From: Ooceraea biroi
Lineage: Eukaryota; Arthropoda; Insecta; Hymenoptera; Formicidae
Assembly: GCF_003672135.1 (NCBI RefSeq)
Contig: NC_039507.1
Coordinates: 4,789,624 to 4,853,623, forward strand
Direction: 5' to 3'
Length of the DNA: 64,000 nt
The stretch's first letter is position 1, and the number at the start of each line of letters is the position of its first letter. This document shows, one piece after another, positions 12,047 through 24,906 of the stretch. The notes under the pieces were generated by a model. That model made no database searches. It saw only the letters and a program-made list of their open reading frames with translations, and had not been told where the DNA came from. Position numbers and translations under genes: made by a program.

Positions 12047-13917
12047 ATAACTACGTGATCCGCGCTCTATGCACAGTTTGCGAAAAACGTAATTTTACGT
12101 GTCCCGACAACAATGTGTTAACAGTCAATCCACAGTCGTAAAATGCCTGTAATATAAAAATAGTTTTGCACATGCGCAGTCTACTATGCCACGCTTCGCC
12201 TCGTTTCTCATTGTATTTGGTATAAAAAGATATTTAAACTGGGTGTTATTGTAAGTAATAGAAATATATGTAAAATTGATATAAAATAGCTTAATTTATA
12301 ATATTTATCTATATTTTATTAACATAATTTTCTCTTTATTTTAGTACGCATATTATTACCAGGAAAATTTAACTTACTTCGATAAAAATATAATTTAATT
12401 ACCTAATCCACTGGTTTTCGTGGATCGAAGGAACTCTCATGTCGTGTGAACGAAGGGTATTGGTCGCCGCGAAAGGTCTCGCGAATGGGCGATATACGAC
12501 TTCCTATCAACTTGACTTCGCCAACGTCATCTCCAGGCTCACGAACCTCTTTACGGTTCCCCAAGAGGAGAACCACCAGCAAGATCTCATGGGCGGTCGT
12601 TTCGAATGCCTCGTGGTGAACAATGTGCCAGGGTGTGCATACAATTAACCGGCGCGTTGTCGTCGTCTTTGCACGTTCTGTGTAATTGCATCGTGTTTTG
12701 CTACGTTGTATGGAGCTCTCGACGCTCTTTTCCACGGTCTATGTGGCCCAAACGTGCCTGAGCATACGATCTGCTTGCTAGCGGAATCGCGAGTGACCAT
12801 ATTCACACCCCGACGACCGGCGAACCCACGTGGATAAGAATTCCTCGCTTAATCCTCTAGAGTTTCCTCTTTCAAGAGTGACAGGGTCATGATCTTTAAT
12901 AAATAACATGTCTTGTGTGTATCGCGCGCATAATTTATAACTTATTGCACCGCACGATAAAATAAAATTCTACTCAAGAGTCATAAATGAAAAAAGAAAC
13001 TGTTTCAAGATTTGTGCAATCAGCTACTTTCTACATATATTTATAGTTTCAATATGTATTTATTTATTATCTTATTTTGTTCTATTATTTCAATTCTGTT
13101 TGTGTTAGATGTGGGACGTATTGTGAATAACGTATCAATTGTTTTCTTGCTTTATTATACGTGTCCTGAAGTCTCAAGCACATCATTGTAAAGGCTATCG
13201 CATTAGGATGGCTGTAAAAGCGTTTGTTAACGACAAATCTATTATAAAGCGGAGGTACCAAATTATTTTGATGATACGGAAGAGAAATCTTTTGGGGTAT
13301 TAATTTCGTTCCATGTAATTTTATAAGTGGTTGGCGCCAGCCGACCAAAGCTTCTCGAATGACTGGTCGACGTTCTTTTTCAGAGCGTTAGGTTCAATCG
13401 GACACGGTCGTGGGGATCTCGTAGATCTTGCGGGAGAAGCATCCGTAACTGGCGAACTGTGAAATCGCAATTTGCTCGCAGATTATACTCGCAGATCGTC
13501 GAAGTTTGAGAAGCGTGAAACCGAGAGGGTGCAGCGTGACGCTACTTGATGCCGCTACTCAAGTAGCACAAGCGTTTTCACGCCATTATACTTGTTGAAA
13601 ACACTTGTTGTAAGTCGTAATATCCAGAAGTGTACTTCATCTAGTGTAATCTTAAAATGTAATCTTATAAAGTGTAATCTTAAAAAAAGGATGTAAAGCT
13701 TATATATTGTGATTTGAAAATCAATGTGTGATATGACTATTCATCACTATATTACAAAATTGAGACTCTATATATTACATGAGTTATTTGTGAATAAATA
13801 TTTCATTGAATATTTTATCATTGAATCAGCATATCAAGATAAGCAATAAACGATGTATGACGTGAATTTACTATAGGCGTAAATCTTGAAAGTTATCCTT
13901 AATTACGTAATGACACG

Positions 13918-13918
<1 letters not shown>
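12047..13918. other. 1.9 kb without a recognisable gene
   Basis: A mixture of AT-rich sequence and a moderate-GC patch at 12400-12850 where both strands are open over short frames. I see no splice-linked exons, no RNA gene and no clear repeat structure. Confidence 0.5.

Positions 13919-13966
<48 letters not shown>
13919..13966. repeat. (TA)24 microsatellite
   Basis: An uninterrupted run of 24 TA units directly beside a hairpin MITE. It is likely polymorphic in length. Confidence 0.97.
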
Positions 13967-13968
<2 letters not shown>

Positions 13969-13993
13969 AAGAATGACAAAGGAAAAAAGAATA

Positions 13994-14155
13994 ATGGCCG
14001 TGGCACACGAAAAAACTTAAGCAGTAAGACTTAAAACTTAAGAGATGCGACCAATCACAAGTTTTAAGTTCCAAATTGGCTGCTTACGTTCTCGACTGTG
14101 ATTGGTCGCATCTCTTAAGTCTTAACGCTTAAGTTTTTTCGTGTGCCACGGCCAT
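13994..14155. mobile_element. 162 bp hairpin MITE
   Basis: The element starts ATGGCCGTGGCACACG and ends with the exact inverse complement. The terminal inverted repeat is perfect for 29 bp, and the arms extend to about 70 bp after one length change of about 10 bp. The unpaired centre is about 25 bp, so the whole element folds into one long hairpin. It contains no coding frame. Its position right after a (TA)24 tract suggests a preference for TA-rich targets, but no clean target duplication is visible. The superfamily is not assigned. Confidence 0.8.
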
Positions 14156-17100
14156 AAGGAAGCAGAAAAAAGGTGAAGAAAAGAATTGAACGTAACCGTA
14201 AAGTAGCGCCCTATGGTGGTCACTTTTTTCACTTCCTTACTGCTCTTTCTTTCTTATTGTTAGTCGTGCATGATTTCGTACATGACATCATCGGTAAAAA
14301 GTTAACTATTTGCAAGACATTTGCATTAGTATTTATAAATTATTGCAACAAGTTATAGTAAAATCCTTCAGAAATGGATCAATATAAGTATAAATATTTT
14401 TACAATTAAAAGACAAACTGTATGTAATAACGAAAAAGATATCCAAGCTGCTACAAGATAGAGTTAGAATTTTCAAAATCGTTTTCAGTAAGTGACAATG
14501 ATAGGTTTTTATGCGTACAACACGTTCAAATCTAGATGATAGAAGAAAAAGAAGGAGGGGTTTTAATCCCTTCTGTGGGCCGCTTTATACTTTACTACTC
14601 AGGCCGCTAATATATTATCACCGCAGCCGTGATATATTTGACGTGAGTGTCGGGAAAATTAAAGCAATCCTTCTGCTGGTACCGCCGGTGGTCCAGGATC
14701 GCGAGCCGAAAGCAGACCTCGCTCTCGGTAATCTGAGATGCCTGAATACAAATATGTGCGCATTAATAGAGAACGGCTCTCCACAAGCAGTGCTCTATAA
14801 GGAGCACGTCTCAGGTCAATCGAAAAGAACACGAGATATGAATATAATATATCCCGCAAGTTTGAATTAAAGTTTGATCAAACGATTTTGGCGAAATCTG
14901 TTGAAATTATTGATTCAGACTCTGTAGAGATTGTTTATCGTAACTTTTGTGTGTGAATATGTTAATCGGTAACAATAGTTTTTTTGGATAAATATTCTCT
15001 TGTATTTTTTATTACAATATTTATTAAATATGTTGGAATATTTTTATTTCACAATATTATATGAGATTGCAGCAGAAAAATAGATTTTAATGTCAATCAA
15101 ACAATAAAGATAGAAGATAAGAAAGCTAATAATTAAATTGAGCAAAGTACTTTTCAAAATTGTTGAAATCGCGACAGTTGACCGATAATTTCCCTGCACT
15201 GTTCATTCAACGGCGTTATAAAGAGCCTTTACATTCATCTACCAACCGGCTTGTATATTGGACCGCTACGCCGAAAGAAATACGATTCCGCATTGCGGAG
15301 ACAACTATATTCTCGAAGCATCGAGCGGGAGAGTTAAAAAAAAAGAAAAAGGTACGAGACTCACAAGGCAAGATAGAACAGGATCAAGACCCCCCACGGT
15401 TAAATCTCGCACTTTCCCACGTGCGGGTGATCCCGTTTCATCCTGCCGACGCGGTCTCTCCTCACGTCGACTATGCATATTTTGTCCCGTGCTACCCCTA
15501 AAACAATCGAGGAAGCTTGAGAATGGTATGTCTCGATGAAGAACATGAAAGTTGATTGCATTGTAAAATATTTTGTTGTTAAAGTGTTTTTTCAGTAAAA
15601 CTATTCCACATAGTCCGAACATTTGAATTTGTATAGAGTTTGTTACTATTTCGTAAGGCTTATTTTATTATTGTTATATTTATGCCATGTATGTGTAATA
15701 AAATTAAAAGAAATATAATAAACAGTTAAAAGAAAATTTAAAGGAAATAAAAGAAAGAAATGTTAAAGAAGCCAACGACAAAAGGAAGAAACTTCACTTA
15801 ATATTATATCAACAATGACAGCCCTGAAATTTTCAACTGGCAGCGTAATCGAACGTTCAACGATTCGTATAATGTATGCAAAAAGGTAGTCTAGTCGCAA
15901 TCGGTCCTCACGAACATGCGTGCCGGTCCGAAACAGCTTTCTCCTTTCGGTCGGATCTAATGTGACAGCCTCTTTGGGATTCCCGAACGGTCGTTTCGCG
16001 GATGTTAACAAGGCATCAACATGAGTCTCGTGCCTGACTGCGGTCGGCAACAAGTGGAACGATCAAGAAGGGTACGGCAGACCGACCACAGGCGGATGAA
16101 ATAACACTGATATTGAAATACCAGATTCGCGGCATGTTCTTGCAGTTTTTTGCGGCTTTCCTGCGAGGTGTTCCGTCTGCCACTTTCGACGTTGTGCGGC
16201 ACAGCGATACATTTGTCAAGAATATTTAATGGTGTTCGCTTGCCCACACATCCGTGGAAAATAAGTCATTCATCCCCTCCTAAAAATAACTCTTTTGGTC
16301 ACCGCCGAGGTAAATTCGAGTTATGAAGAGCATTTCCGTTTCAGACGCTTTCAAAAAGAGTGAATGGAGCGCTTCTTCTCAGAACTTCTCGGATCTACAC
16401 CATATGAATGAGTGCGATAAGATAAATTTACAAAGAATAATCTAACAACAATTGAATCTATGTACTAATCGCATAGAATAATAAGAAACAGGACTTTTCA
16501 TTGTGAAAGTTTGAAAGCGTCGTAAAAGAACTAAGGTGACTTGGGGATTCGCTTGTAAAAAGCAGGTAAACTGAAGGTAACTGAAGATATCCGGTATTAC
16601 CGTTACCTTTTGTTTTCACTGGAGGACAGTTTTGCTTCACATTTTATTGTCTTTCTGGCAGTATTGTTTATAGCTTAGAGTTGCCTTTTGCGGTACCGTA
16701 ATGTGTCAATGTGTCAATTTTACAATTCTCCAAAATGGAAGTCTATTCACAAGATTCTTACACATGACCATAGAAAAATCTTGATCGATTTTTTTATGGT
16801 ATCGCATTTTGCACGGTACCACCATAACTAAAATGCGTTTTTCGAAAAGGGAAATACCAGCTTACTAAATTATTTATCCTATGCTACGGTGCTGTTATCC
16901 TGACGCCTGATGGAATACGGCTCCTTTATCTGAATGGCCATGTGATCGATTAGAGGTGGGGAAGAATATAGAAAAGGTACAAAAAAATGGCGCCCAAGGA
17001 CATAGCTATAAAATTAATATCTCATAAATTCACCTTACCGATATTACAGCCTTCACGACAAATTGTGTTAAACTTGACAAACTATTATTATACGTTAGAA

Positions 17101-20100
17101 CGAATAATTGCGACGTTTATAATTGATTATTTTACGTTGCATTTCGCAGATTATTATCTCGACGCAGTCGAGAGCAATTGTTTGCTGTCAATATATCACC
17201 AAAACAAAAATTACTTTAAAAAATAGATTTCGCTATACAATCTGATAAATTCTTCTCAGCAGAACTATGGTACCAACGCCATAGTTGATTAGAAATTAAT
17301 TCAAAATGAAAATTTTTGTTCTTTACTTGTAATGGATTTATACGTTACACTTTTCGTAATTATCAGATTTTTATCGCTAAGTATAAGACGCTTGCGTCGA
17401 CAGGAACATTCCAATCAGCGATCGTCGTGGTTACTCACGCGCATCCGAGAGAACGGCAGTAAGGGTGTCGCCGTTCGAAAAATGAGAATGCATTACCCCG
17501 ACGCCTTCTCTCAGAGTTCTCGGCAAGATCGACGTTGGTGGCTCGGCGGATAGCACCGGCGTCTGGATCTGGACGCTATTACCAACGAAGAAGCGAGCAG
17601 GAAAGTGTTCCAGGGCGCGACGGAGAAGGAGGACTTCTCTCTTCGCTCCCGGCAGGTATTCCAAAACAAAGAGCCGCGCGATGCTGGTTCAACGGTGGAC
17701 AATATGTAAATCAGTGGCTGACCGTGGTCACGATGTCGCGACCTCGTCGTCCCGCATCAGGCTACCTTCTCAAACCTTCGCCATCACCGCCACCAAGCCC
17801 ACTACCGGCTCGACCGCTTCCCCTAAGGGTCTGGAAGATACGAGACCATACGTAATGGTCGCCGGTGCAAGAAACTTCACGGAGATAACCGAGAGTGAAT
17901 GGAGACAGAGACTTAGGAATTATTTCACATGCAAAAATTGTCTCGTCAGGCCAGGGTAGAGGAGCCGGAGATCTTAATTATTTAATAATATACACCTGAT
18001 GAATAAATTTGTGTGCGTAAAATAAACGCATCTAGTAATCAGTCCATAGCATGAGCCTGTAATATTGAAGTTAAACGAAAAGAGAGATATGTTCTATGCA
18101 AAATTCTGTTTTTACGCTGCGAACTATGTTGTCGTAGATACATTTTTGTGATGACGATTTTTAAGTGTCGTGCATTAAGCAAAATGTTGTTACAACACGT
18201 GACATACAAGTGACTTGAGTGCGTTGACTTGAGAAGTCATTTGTCCGTGATGCACTTTGCATTGGCAACTTTCGAAAATGTACGACGTTCAATCAAAGTT
18301 GGTGCTTGGTCTCCAGAGCCCAAACTGTCTCACATGCGGACACTCCAACATGCGGATACCGGACGATGACGCATGCACGCACCGGTCAGGATGGCTTTGG
18401 TTTCCATGCATTTCGCGAGGAACGACCGATGATATATACCAAGTCCACGACCAACTTCTCGGCCGTCGCTATCTACGGCAATTAGCTGTTAAAAGTGTTC
18501 GTGTGTTCCACCGGTTATCGCCGTCCCACCCACGCACCCGAATCGTTCTCCGCGCGTTATCTCGCGACAAAATGCATCTCGTTCGACCGCAACAGCTGGC
18601 CGAAAACGAACCCGGGCTTATTCCGCGGTAGGAACGTCGTCGTAGGAAAGGGCGACGCCAATGTTGCGAAAGAGCGGCATTTTCATAATGCCGATCGTTC
18701 CTCTTTATTCGGTTCTTCAGTCAGTTCGGTTTATCGATTTCTTCTTTTTTGCGACCGATATCTGCACCATGTATTCTAGGAAGCGGTCTTACGGTTCCCA
18801 CGAACGGCACCTCTTTTCTCTGAAGCCATCTCGTCGCTGACCGAGAGAAACTGACGCGTCGCGATCGCTAACACAGGATACATGTATGTAGTTCCAAGCG
18901 CGTTTCGGTGTGACAGGACACGTGCGCGATTCATTTTTTACTCGGCTTTTCTGTTAACGCAATAATGTTGCGGAGAATTAATCAACATTCATTACTTCCT
19001 CAAAGTTCCTTCCGGACAATGTGATTAACTTTCTCGCTTAAGTAAACTCATTGCATTAAAAAATTTATATTTTTCATTCCTTCTTCTGTGACTAAAAGGG
19101 TTGCAAACACAATAGAAACTCGAAGTTATAAAATGAAAATATAGGATGTAACAAAAAGATTTATAGATATGCACGCCAAGTGCAATATATCTTGAGATTG
19201 CCGAGTAGTTTAACGCAAAGTCATCATTAATACCTATTAAGATTTGATGAGGGACGCGCACGCGTTTCGCTAGCAAAGCGAATAGAGAACCCCTTGTACC
19301 GGCCATGTCCTGTCGACTAACAAGGCAAAATTAGTTGTGAAATAAATCTGGACTGTTCTAGAATGTGATACTCGCGGCAGGAGAGCGGGAGTTGGAACCT
19401 ATTAGCACGGTACCGCCCCTCAATCAGCGGCAGTTAAGGACCATGTGCCATGCCTGTTTTCCTCAGGTTATTCGGATTGACGACTACTACAAGGGTCTGT
19501 TCCTCCGACATCTTCCTTGTTCTCAAAGATAGGAAAATCGGATAGTTTCGAAAGAATGTAAATCGAAAATAAAACAACAGATAATTGTGTCATTATTTTT
19601 TTACGATAATAATTATATTTAAATAATTTTCTGAAAATATTTAAAAATTTTCTTTTTATGTGAAATTCCCCGATTCTTTATACGTAATAATTTTGTGTAT
19701 AAAATATGATTAAATATTTATATAATATACTATAATTATAAACGGAATATGTATTTAAGCCATTGTCCTTGTCGGACAACCTGCTTTCAAGGATGCTACC
19801 TCCTGCGAGGACCACTCAACTTTAGACAAGCCTTTTGTCTCGATACTATTGAAAGTTGTCTTGAGGACTAGGAATGTAGCGGGAGGACGCCTTCAGGGTA
19901 TCTGAGGATGGCAACGACGGAAAAGGACAGGGTGAGTCAGATAGCTGGTGATGAAGAAGAATGGACGGTAGAGAGTGGCAAGGACTCCCTCTAGCAGCCC
20001 ATGCGGGCGCACTGTCCTAATTACAACGAGAGACCGCCTTCTTTTTTTTCAGCTGAAAGAAGCCGAAGTATTTGCCCGCGGCGACGGCGGGGGTTAGACG

Positions 20101-23100
20101 ATTCTGGACGGCTCTCAGGACTCATTTGGAGCGAAGTGCAAAAGGATCGTCGGCACATCACCGTCGCCAATGATGAAACGAAAGACACCGAAGAGTGGTA
20201 GTAAAGGGAACGTAGAAGGAAAGAGAGAGAGAGAGAAGTAAAAAAACTTTTTCACAGGAAAAAAACATCGCAGTTTTCCTAGCCATTCATAGCGCCGATC
20301 TTGTTGGCCCCTTCTCACGACTCATTCATACCTCACCGCCTAAGATTCGATTGTCGATCCTTACCTGCGCCACCGGCGAAGACACTCGAGCGCCATTCTT
20401 CCCTGACGCTCTCTCTCTATGTCCACTGGTATGCATGCGCCGAACTTTTCGGATTCCTTGCAGAAGATTCATCGACCACTGTCGATGCTCGCTGTCGATG
20501 TCTTGTTAATCGCCTAGTTAGCAAATATTTCTTCGGACTTCTCGGACCTACTATCAGATTAGTCAGATACCATTTGTCATAGGAACTATTAATGTTCGCG
20601 ACTGAAATCTCTGTAAAAAATATTATGTGTATTATTTCAATAATTAAGTAGATATATAGACATATACGTCTGTGTGTGTTCTAAAATGTAATAAATTTAT
20701 TATAAAAAAGAATAGCCTTTTAAGAATTAAATAGTTTCTTAGAGATAATTTCACGGCAAAAACGCTGTTTCTTGAAGCCTAAATTACACGTCGAAACATA
20801 CTTACACTTATCTTTTTTCCTGCATCAAGCAATTATCCCGTCTTTTCTTATAGAACACGGGAATCGTATCGCGTTCTTCGGCCGTCAAACGCAGCGTAGG
20901 AAGATGGGCTAACGATCTTAATGGCTAGGCAAAACATTGACACCTTGGCGGCGCTCGGACCACCTGGACGAGGATGCCAAAGAGAAGGCGGGCAGGGATC
21001 GTTAAACACAGGGTCAGCACGAGAGAAGTGGAAATCCTTATGAGAAAGTAAGTTGGACGAACGATGACAACGAGCTAACAGCGTGCGCAAACACGGCGGC
21101 TTCGAACAGAGCCGTACCCGGGCCGATGATCATGTACTTACGCGTTTCCTCTCAAACACCGACCAACGTCGACAGCTACGGAGACACGGCATCGGACACT
21201 GATCATGGGAAAAGACAAATCCCGTTTGCTCAAGTTGGAATGTTCGAGCGAGAATGCGCGAGCAACACGTGCCGACGATTGCAGAATTGCTTCGTTAATA
21301 CACTTGTACGAAAGTAAATAGCGAAATGCGCACAAGGTATTCATATAATTGAAAGAGTTTTCGAGCAAACAGGGTTCATCGCTTAAAAAATATCAAACAT
21401 ATCTCATGGTGGCCCAGCATTGCCTTCTTAATAAGATTGTCCGTCTTCGTGTCCATTTCCTAAATGCATAAAGGAAGTGGAATGGCTGTGAAAATGACAA
21501 GACGTTCCATTCTGAACGTTCTTTGGTTTAATATTATATTATACAACAGGGCGTTCTGAGAGGAAAAGCCCGCCATATTCAATATCCACATACAAGGATA
21601 TGATAGTTTGCAGTTTATAACTACTTATACTGCATTATTAGATCTGTTTATGTACAAACATATATCAAGCGATCGCGCTAGTTAATTTGTTATTTGAACT
21701 TGTCGTGGTGTGCGGAACTACTTCTACTCACTGAAATTCTAGTTTGCGGTTCTGCATGATCTTTTTTCCATCTGTAGCTATCGATACATTCAATTTTACA
21801 ATAAGTTCGCAGACCGCAAGTAGTTTTTTCATATCAGTAACTGTTTTTACGTTCCATGCGTTTCTACAGTTGTACAAGTTGTTGCGAAAAGGGACAGAGA
21901 GATCGGCTGAAAATAAGCATATGAAAGATATCAGATCTGTTCTCAAAAAGCAATATTAATATTTTTTTTGTTGTATTAATTGAAGTTTAAATTCTCGCGC
22001 TGCTACATTATTTCTTTAGAGAAGGAAAATATCTACACCATCCTTAAAATGATTTTTGCGATGATATCAATCTTAGAAAAAAGTATTTCTAAACCAATGA
22101 ATTCAATGACATAAAATATCAATAAAAAAATGTAAACTAATGTTATTTTATAATAAAATAGTTAATATAAATTACGCGTTTTATAAAGTCGGCATATCGA
22201 AAAGCCGTTTAAGTCAATGTTAGAAACATTTTAATGTATCATTTCTATTTGGTCTTGTATTTTGTTTCTTTCATTCTCTCTGTCTCTTTCTTCTTGTCGG
22301 AACGGAAGCAAGCGTGGATCAATTTCATGAACAATTAATCGCCTGAGGGATGATTCTAAGATGCATATCACAGACGCGATGATAAGGGAATAAAAATATA
22401 TTTTATAGAATGCGCGTGTGCGTATAAATAATGGTTTATACACTAAAATAACATTGATGTGTGTATGTATGTGATAATCATGAACTTCGTATGCACTTGT
22501 ACATGATTTAAAATAAACTTATGAGTCGCTACTGGTGTGAAAATTAAGTATGACGATGCAGTCAATGTGTTTTTGTTCGTAGACAATTACACAGTGATCG
22601 ATTTTTGAAAAAGATGGTCGCTTTGAAGAAGATGATGACTTTGTAAGTACCAAAAAAGTTCTTTCAGTATTAATTTTGAAGACTACCGGTATAGGACATG
22701 TCAAGACTCAACTGTTTTGATTTAAAAATTTCTGAAACTACAGTATCCGCAGATTACGATAAAACAAGATACCTATTATCTAAAAAAATGTATCGATAAT
22801 CGTAAAATGGCGTCACTAGACTATGAATAATACAAAAAAAACCGATGAAGATCTCGCGACACGTCCTGTTGCCAATAGCCTTCAACAGTCTCGCATTGTC
22901 ATTTAAATCGAAAACACGGAAAAAATCGATGTTGATATAAAAAAAGATTATGTAAAAGAATACTTTTTAAAAGAGTAGTATATCGAGTAAAATATAATAC
23001 TAAGAGGATGTGTCGTTGCGAGCGAAGTAATTGCGATCAAAAGTGCAGAATTAACAAGCCTCGTTTCAAGTTTCTGATTAGAGTCCTTATACCCTGCAAA

Positions 23101-24690
23101 GGTACGTTGAGAGGAGAAGCAATAGAGCAGCAAGCAGCGCGACGCGCAACATGGAATGGCGTTTGTCGCGTTCTCCTGCTTCCGAACTCTGACAGTGTCA
23201 TCATAATAATAAAAACCCCGTACACACAAAGTGATCGCACGTGTGCAGGAGGTCTTAATCCTGATGAAACCTTCTCACTTCCATAAACGCTAGGCACTTT
23301 TAAGCTCAACTAGACACTTTACATACAATTAGTCAGACATGTAAAACTTTTATAAAAATAAATAAATAATCTGAATAAATATGGATATAACTAATATTAC
23401 ATTTAGTCAATAAATTATTATGTAGGATTGTGAGGATTACGTGAGTTACTCGCGAAGAGATACCTTTTCGATGAAGTCGTTGTGAGACTGTGGTCGCGTG
23501 CACAGTGTAACACATACGAGCGATTTTCTGTCTGCTCGTTGATCACGAGAGAGGTCCAACTTACGGCGAAGTTCGAAATACTGTGCTCGATTATGCGCGA
23601 ATCTACGCGATATCGGATTTCTCTCTATTAACTCTCCTTCTCTGCAGTCGCTTTATACATTAAGCACAAATGCAAACGCGTGAATAAATATTCTCGTTCA
23701 CGTGCCCAGATTTCCACGGATCGAATAAATAAATAGCGTCATTAATCGCATTAAATAAATGGAAACTTCAGATTTTCTAGAATGCTGAAGATAAGAAAAT
23801 AAATCATCGTCGAGCTTCATCATGGCAAGCAAAAAATCAATCAGATCAATTGAATTTCAGCTGAATTTAAAACAGCCCTCTGATAAGAGAATTCTGCTTT
23901 CTCAGTCGCTCTAATCTTGCTTATAGTAGTAGATGATCATGGCACTCAGCTTATTCGTAGAAAGAGACATATCAAAAATCTCAAGTTATGAATGGTAGCG
24001 AAAGCGAATTATACCGTGGTCGTGCTCAACGTAGTAATCGAACCGTCGAAACAAGAGCATATCGTGACTAACGAATACGTTCTCGGATACATAAATAACC
24101 GTGACATGCAGTTGCTCTGCTTTGAAGATTGAACGCGTTGAACGTTGAACGGTTCAGCCGTTGGACCTGTCATTCCTGCTCTCTTCTTGCTTGTGCGCGT
24201 ACGTCGTATACTTCGTAGCGTAGACCGTAGCGCGAAAACGTAGTGTGCGTGAATATGCGTGATTATGTGTGTATGATCGTGAACTACACGGCGAAAGCCT
24301 AATGGGCTAATAACATTGCGATTCTTCATTGTTTTACTCCCGTTTGTCCTTTGTCTTGACTGATACCACACTGAAGTCTCACCGAAGAGTGTTAGAAGGT
24401 GGATGGCATGTCGATAATAATTCCATATTTTCATCCTAAAGATGCGGCACATTCATCGACTTGACAATGATGATGTTGATCATCACTGACGTTGATGAGT
24501 AGTACAATCGCTGCTGCGGAGAAACATTAACTCGTGTTCTCTTCAAAGCGTCGCATTAAGAGAGTATCCTCGCTATCTCTGCCATCCTGCTCCCCCTATC
24601 ATCTCAGAAAAATAAGGCTTCCAGATGTAGTTGCGCCGATTTCATGAGTCGTCGCCTGGTAGCCCTTCGTCGGCTTCCGCCTCTCCATCT
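14156..24690. other. 10.5 kb without a confidently supported gene
   Basis: This region lies 3' of the cytokine-like gene. Its 24009-24690 end probably includes that gene's 3' untranslated region, though I found no convincing polyadenylation signal on the minus strand. Open frames at 17431-17959, 18257-18779 and 20001-20582 lie in GC-rich patches with other frames open on either strand, and I recognise no domain in them. A short plus-strand frame at about 19908-19993 starts in a good context and meets a donor-like GTGAGT at 19931, but nothing downstream supports it. Confidence 0.45.
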
Positions 24691-24906
24691 TCAGGATGTG
24701 TGCTGTGGATGTGCACGTAGGTACTCAAACACTTGTACTACATACTCGAGGCCGTTCATGTAGTCACGGAAGATCATCCAGTCTCGCAGATCACGATACG
24801 TCTCGGAATCCATATTTCGTATGCTGGGTACCATGATGTCTCGTGTGATATCTGGCCGTTGCGTTATCCCGCGCTCCACTAAAGCGACTTGAATCTCACA
24901 AAGAAC
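24691..24906 (-). CDS. cytokine-like gene, terminal exon 5 (helices C and D)
   Basis: This 216 nt exon including the stop follows acceptor TTCTATTTTTCAG. It encodes residues 183-253: Cys185 in the second half of helix C, a C-D loop, and helix D rich in Trp, Phe and Tyr (LRDWMIFRDYMNGLEYVV). The reading frame ends at TGA (24691-24693). Confidence 0.88.
   Translation of the reverse strand, partial: VLCEIQVALVERGITQRPDITRDIMVPSIRNMDSETYRDLRDWMIFRDYMNGLEYVVQVFEYLRAHPQHTS

Noticed and set aside
19740..19930. Apparent foldback around 19760-19900
   Set aside because: Only short, interrupted pairing (for example CAACTTT with AAAGTTG); no extended arms.
24009..24452. 147-codon minus frame just downstream of the cytokine-like gene
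   Set aside because: It lies after the terminal stop codon, has no domain and an amino-acid make-up typical of a chance frame. It is more likely 3' untranslated or intergenic.
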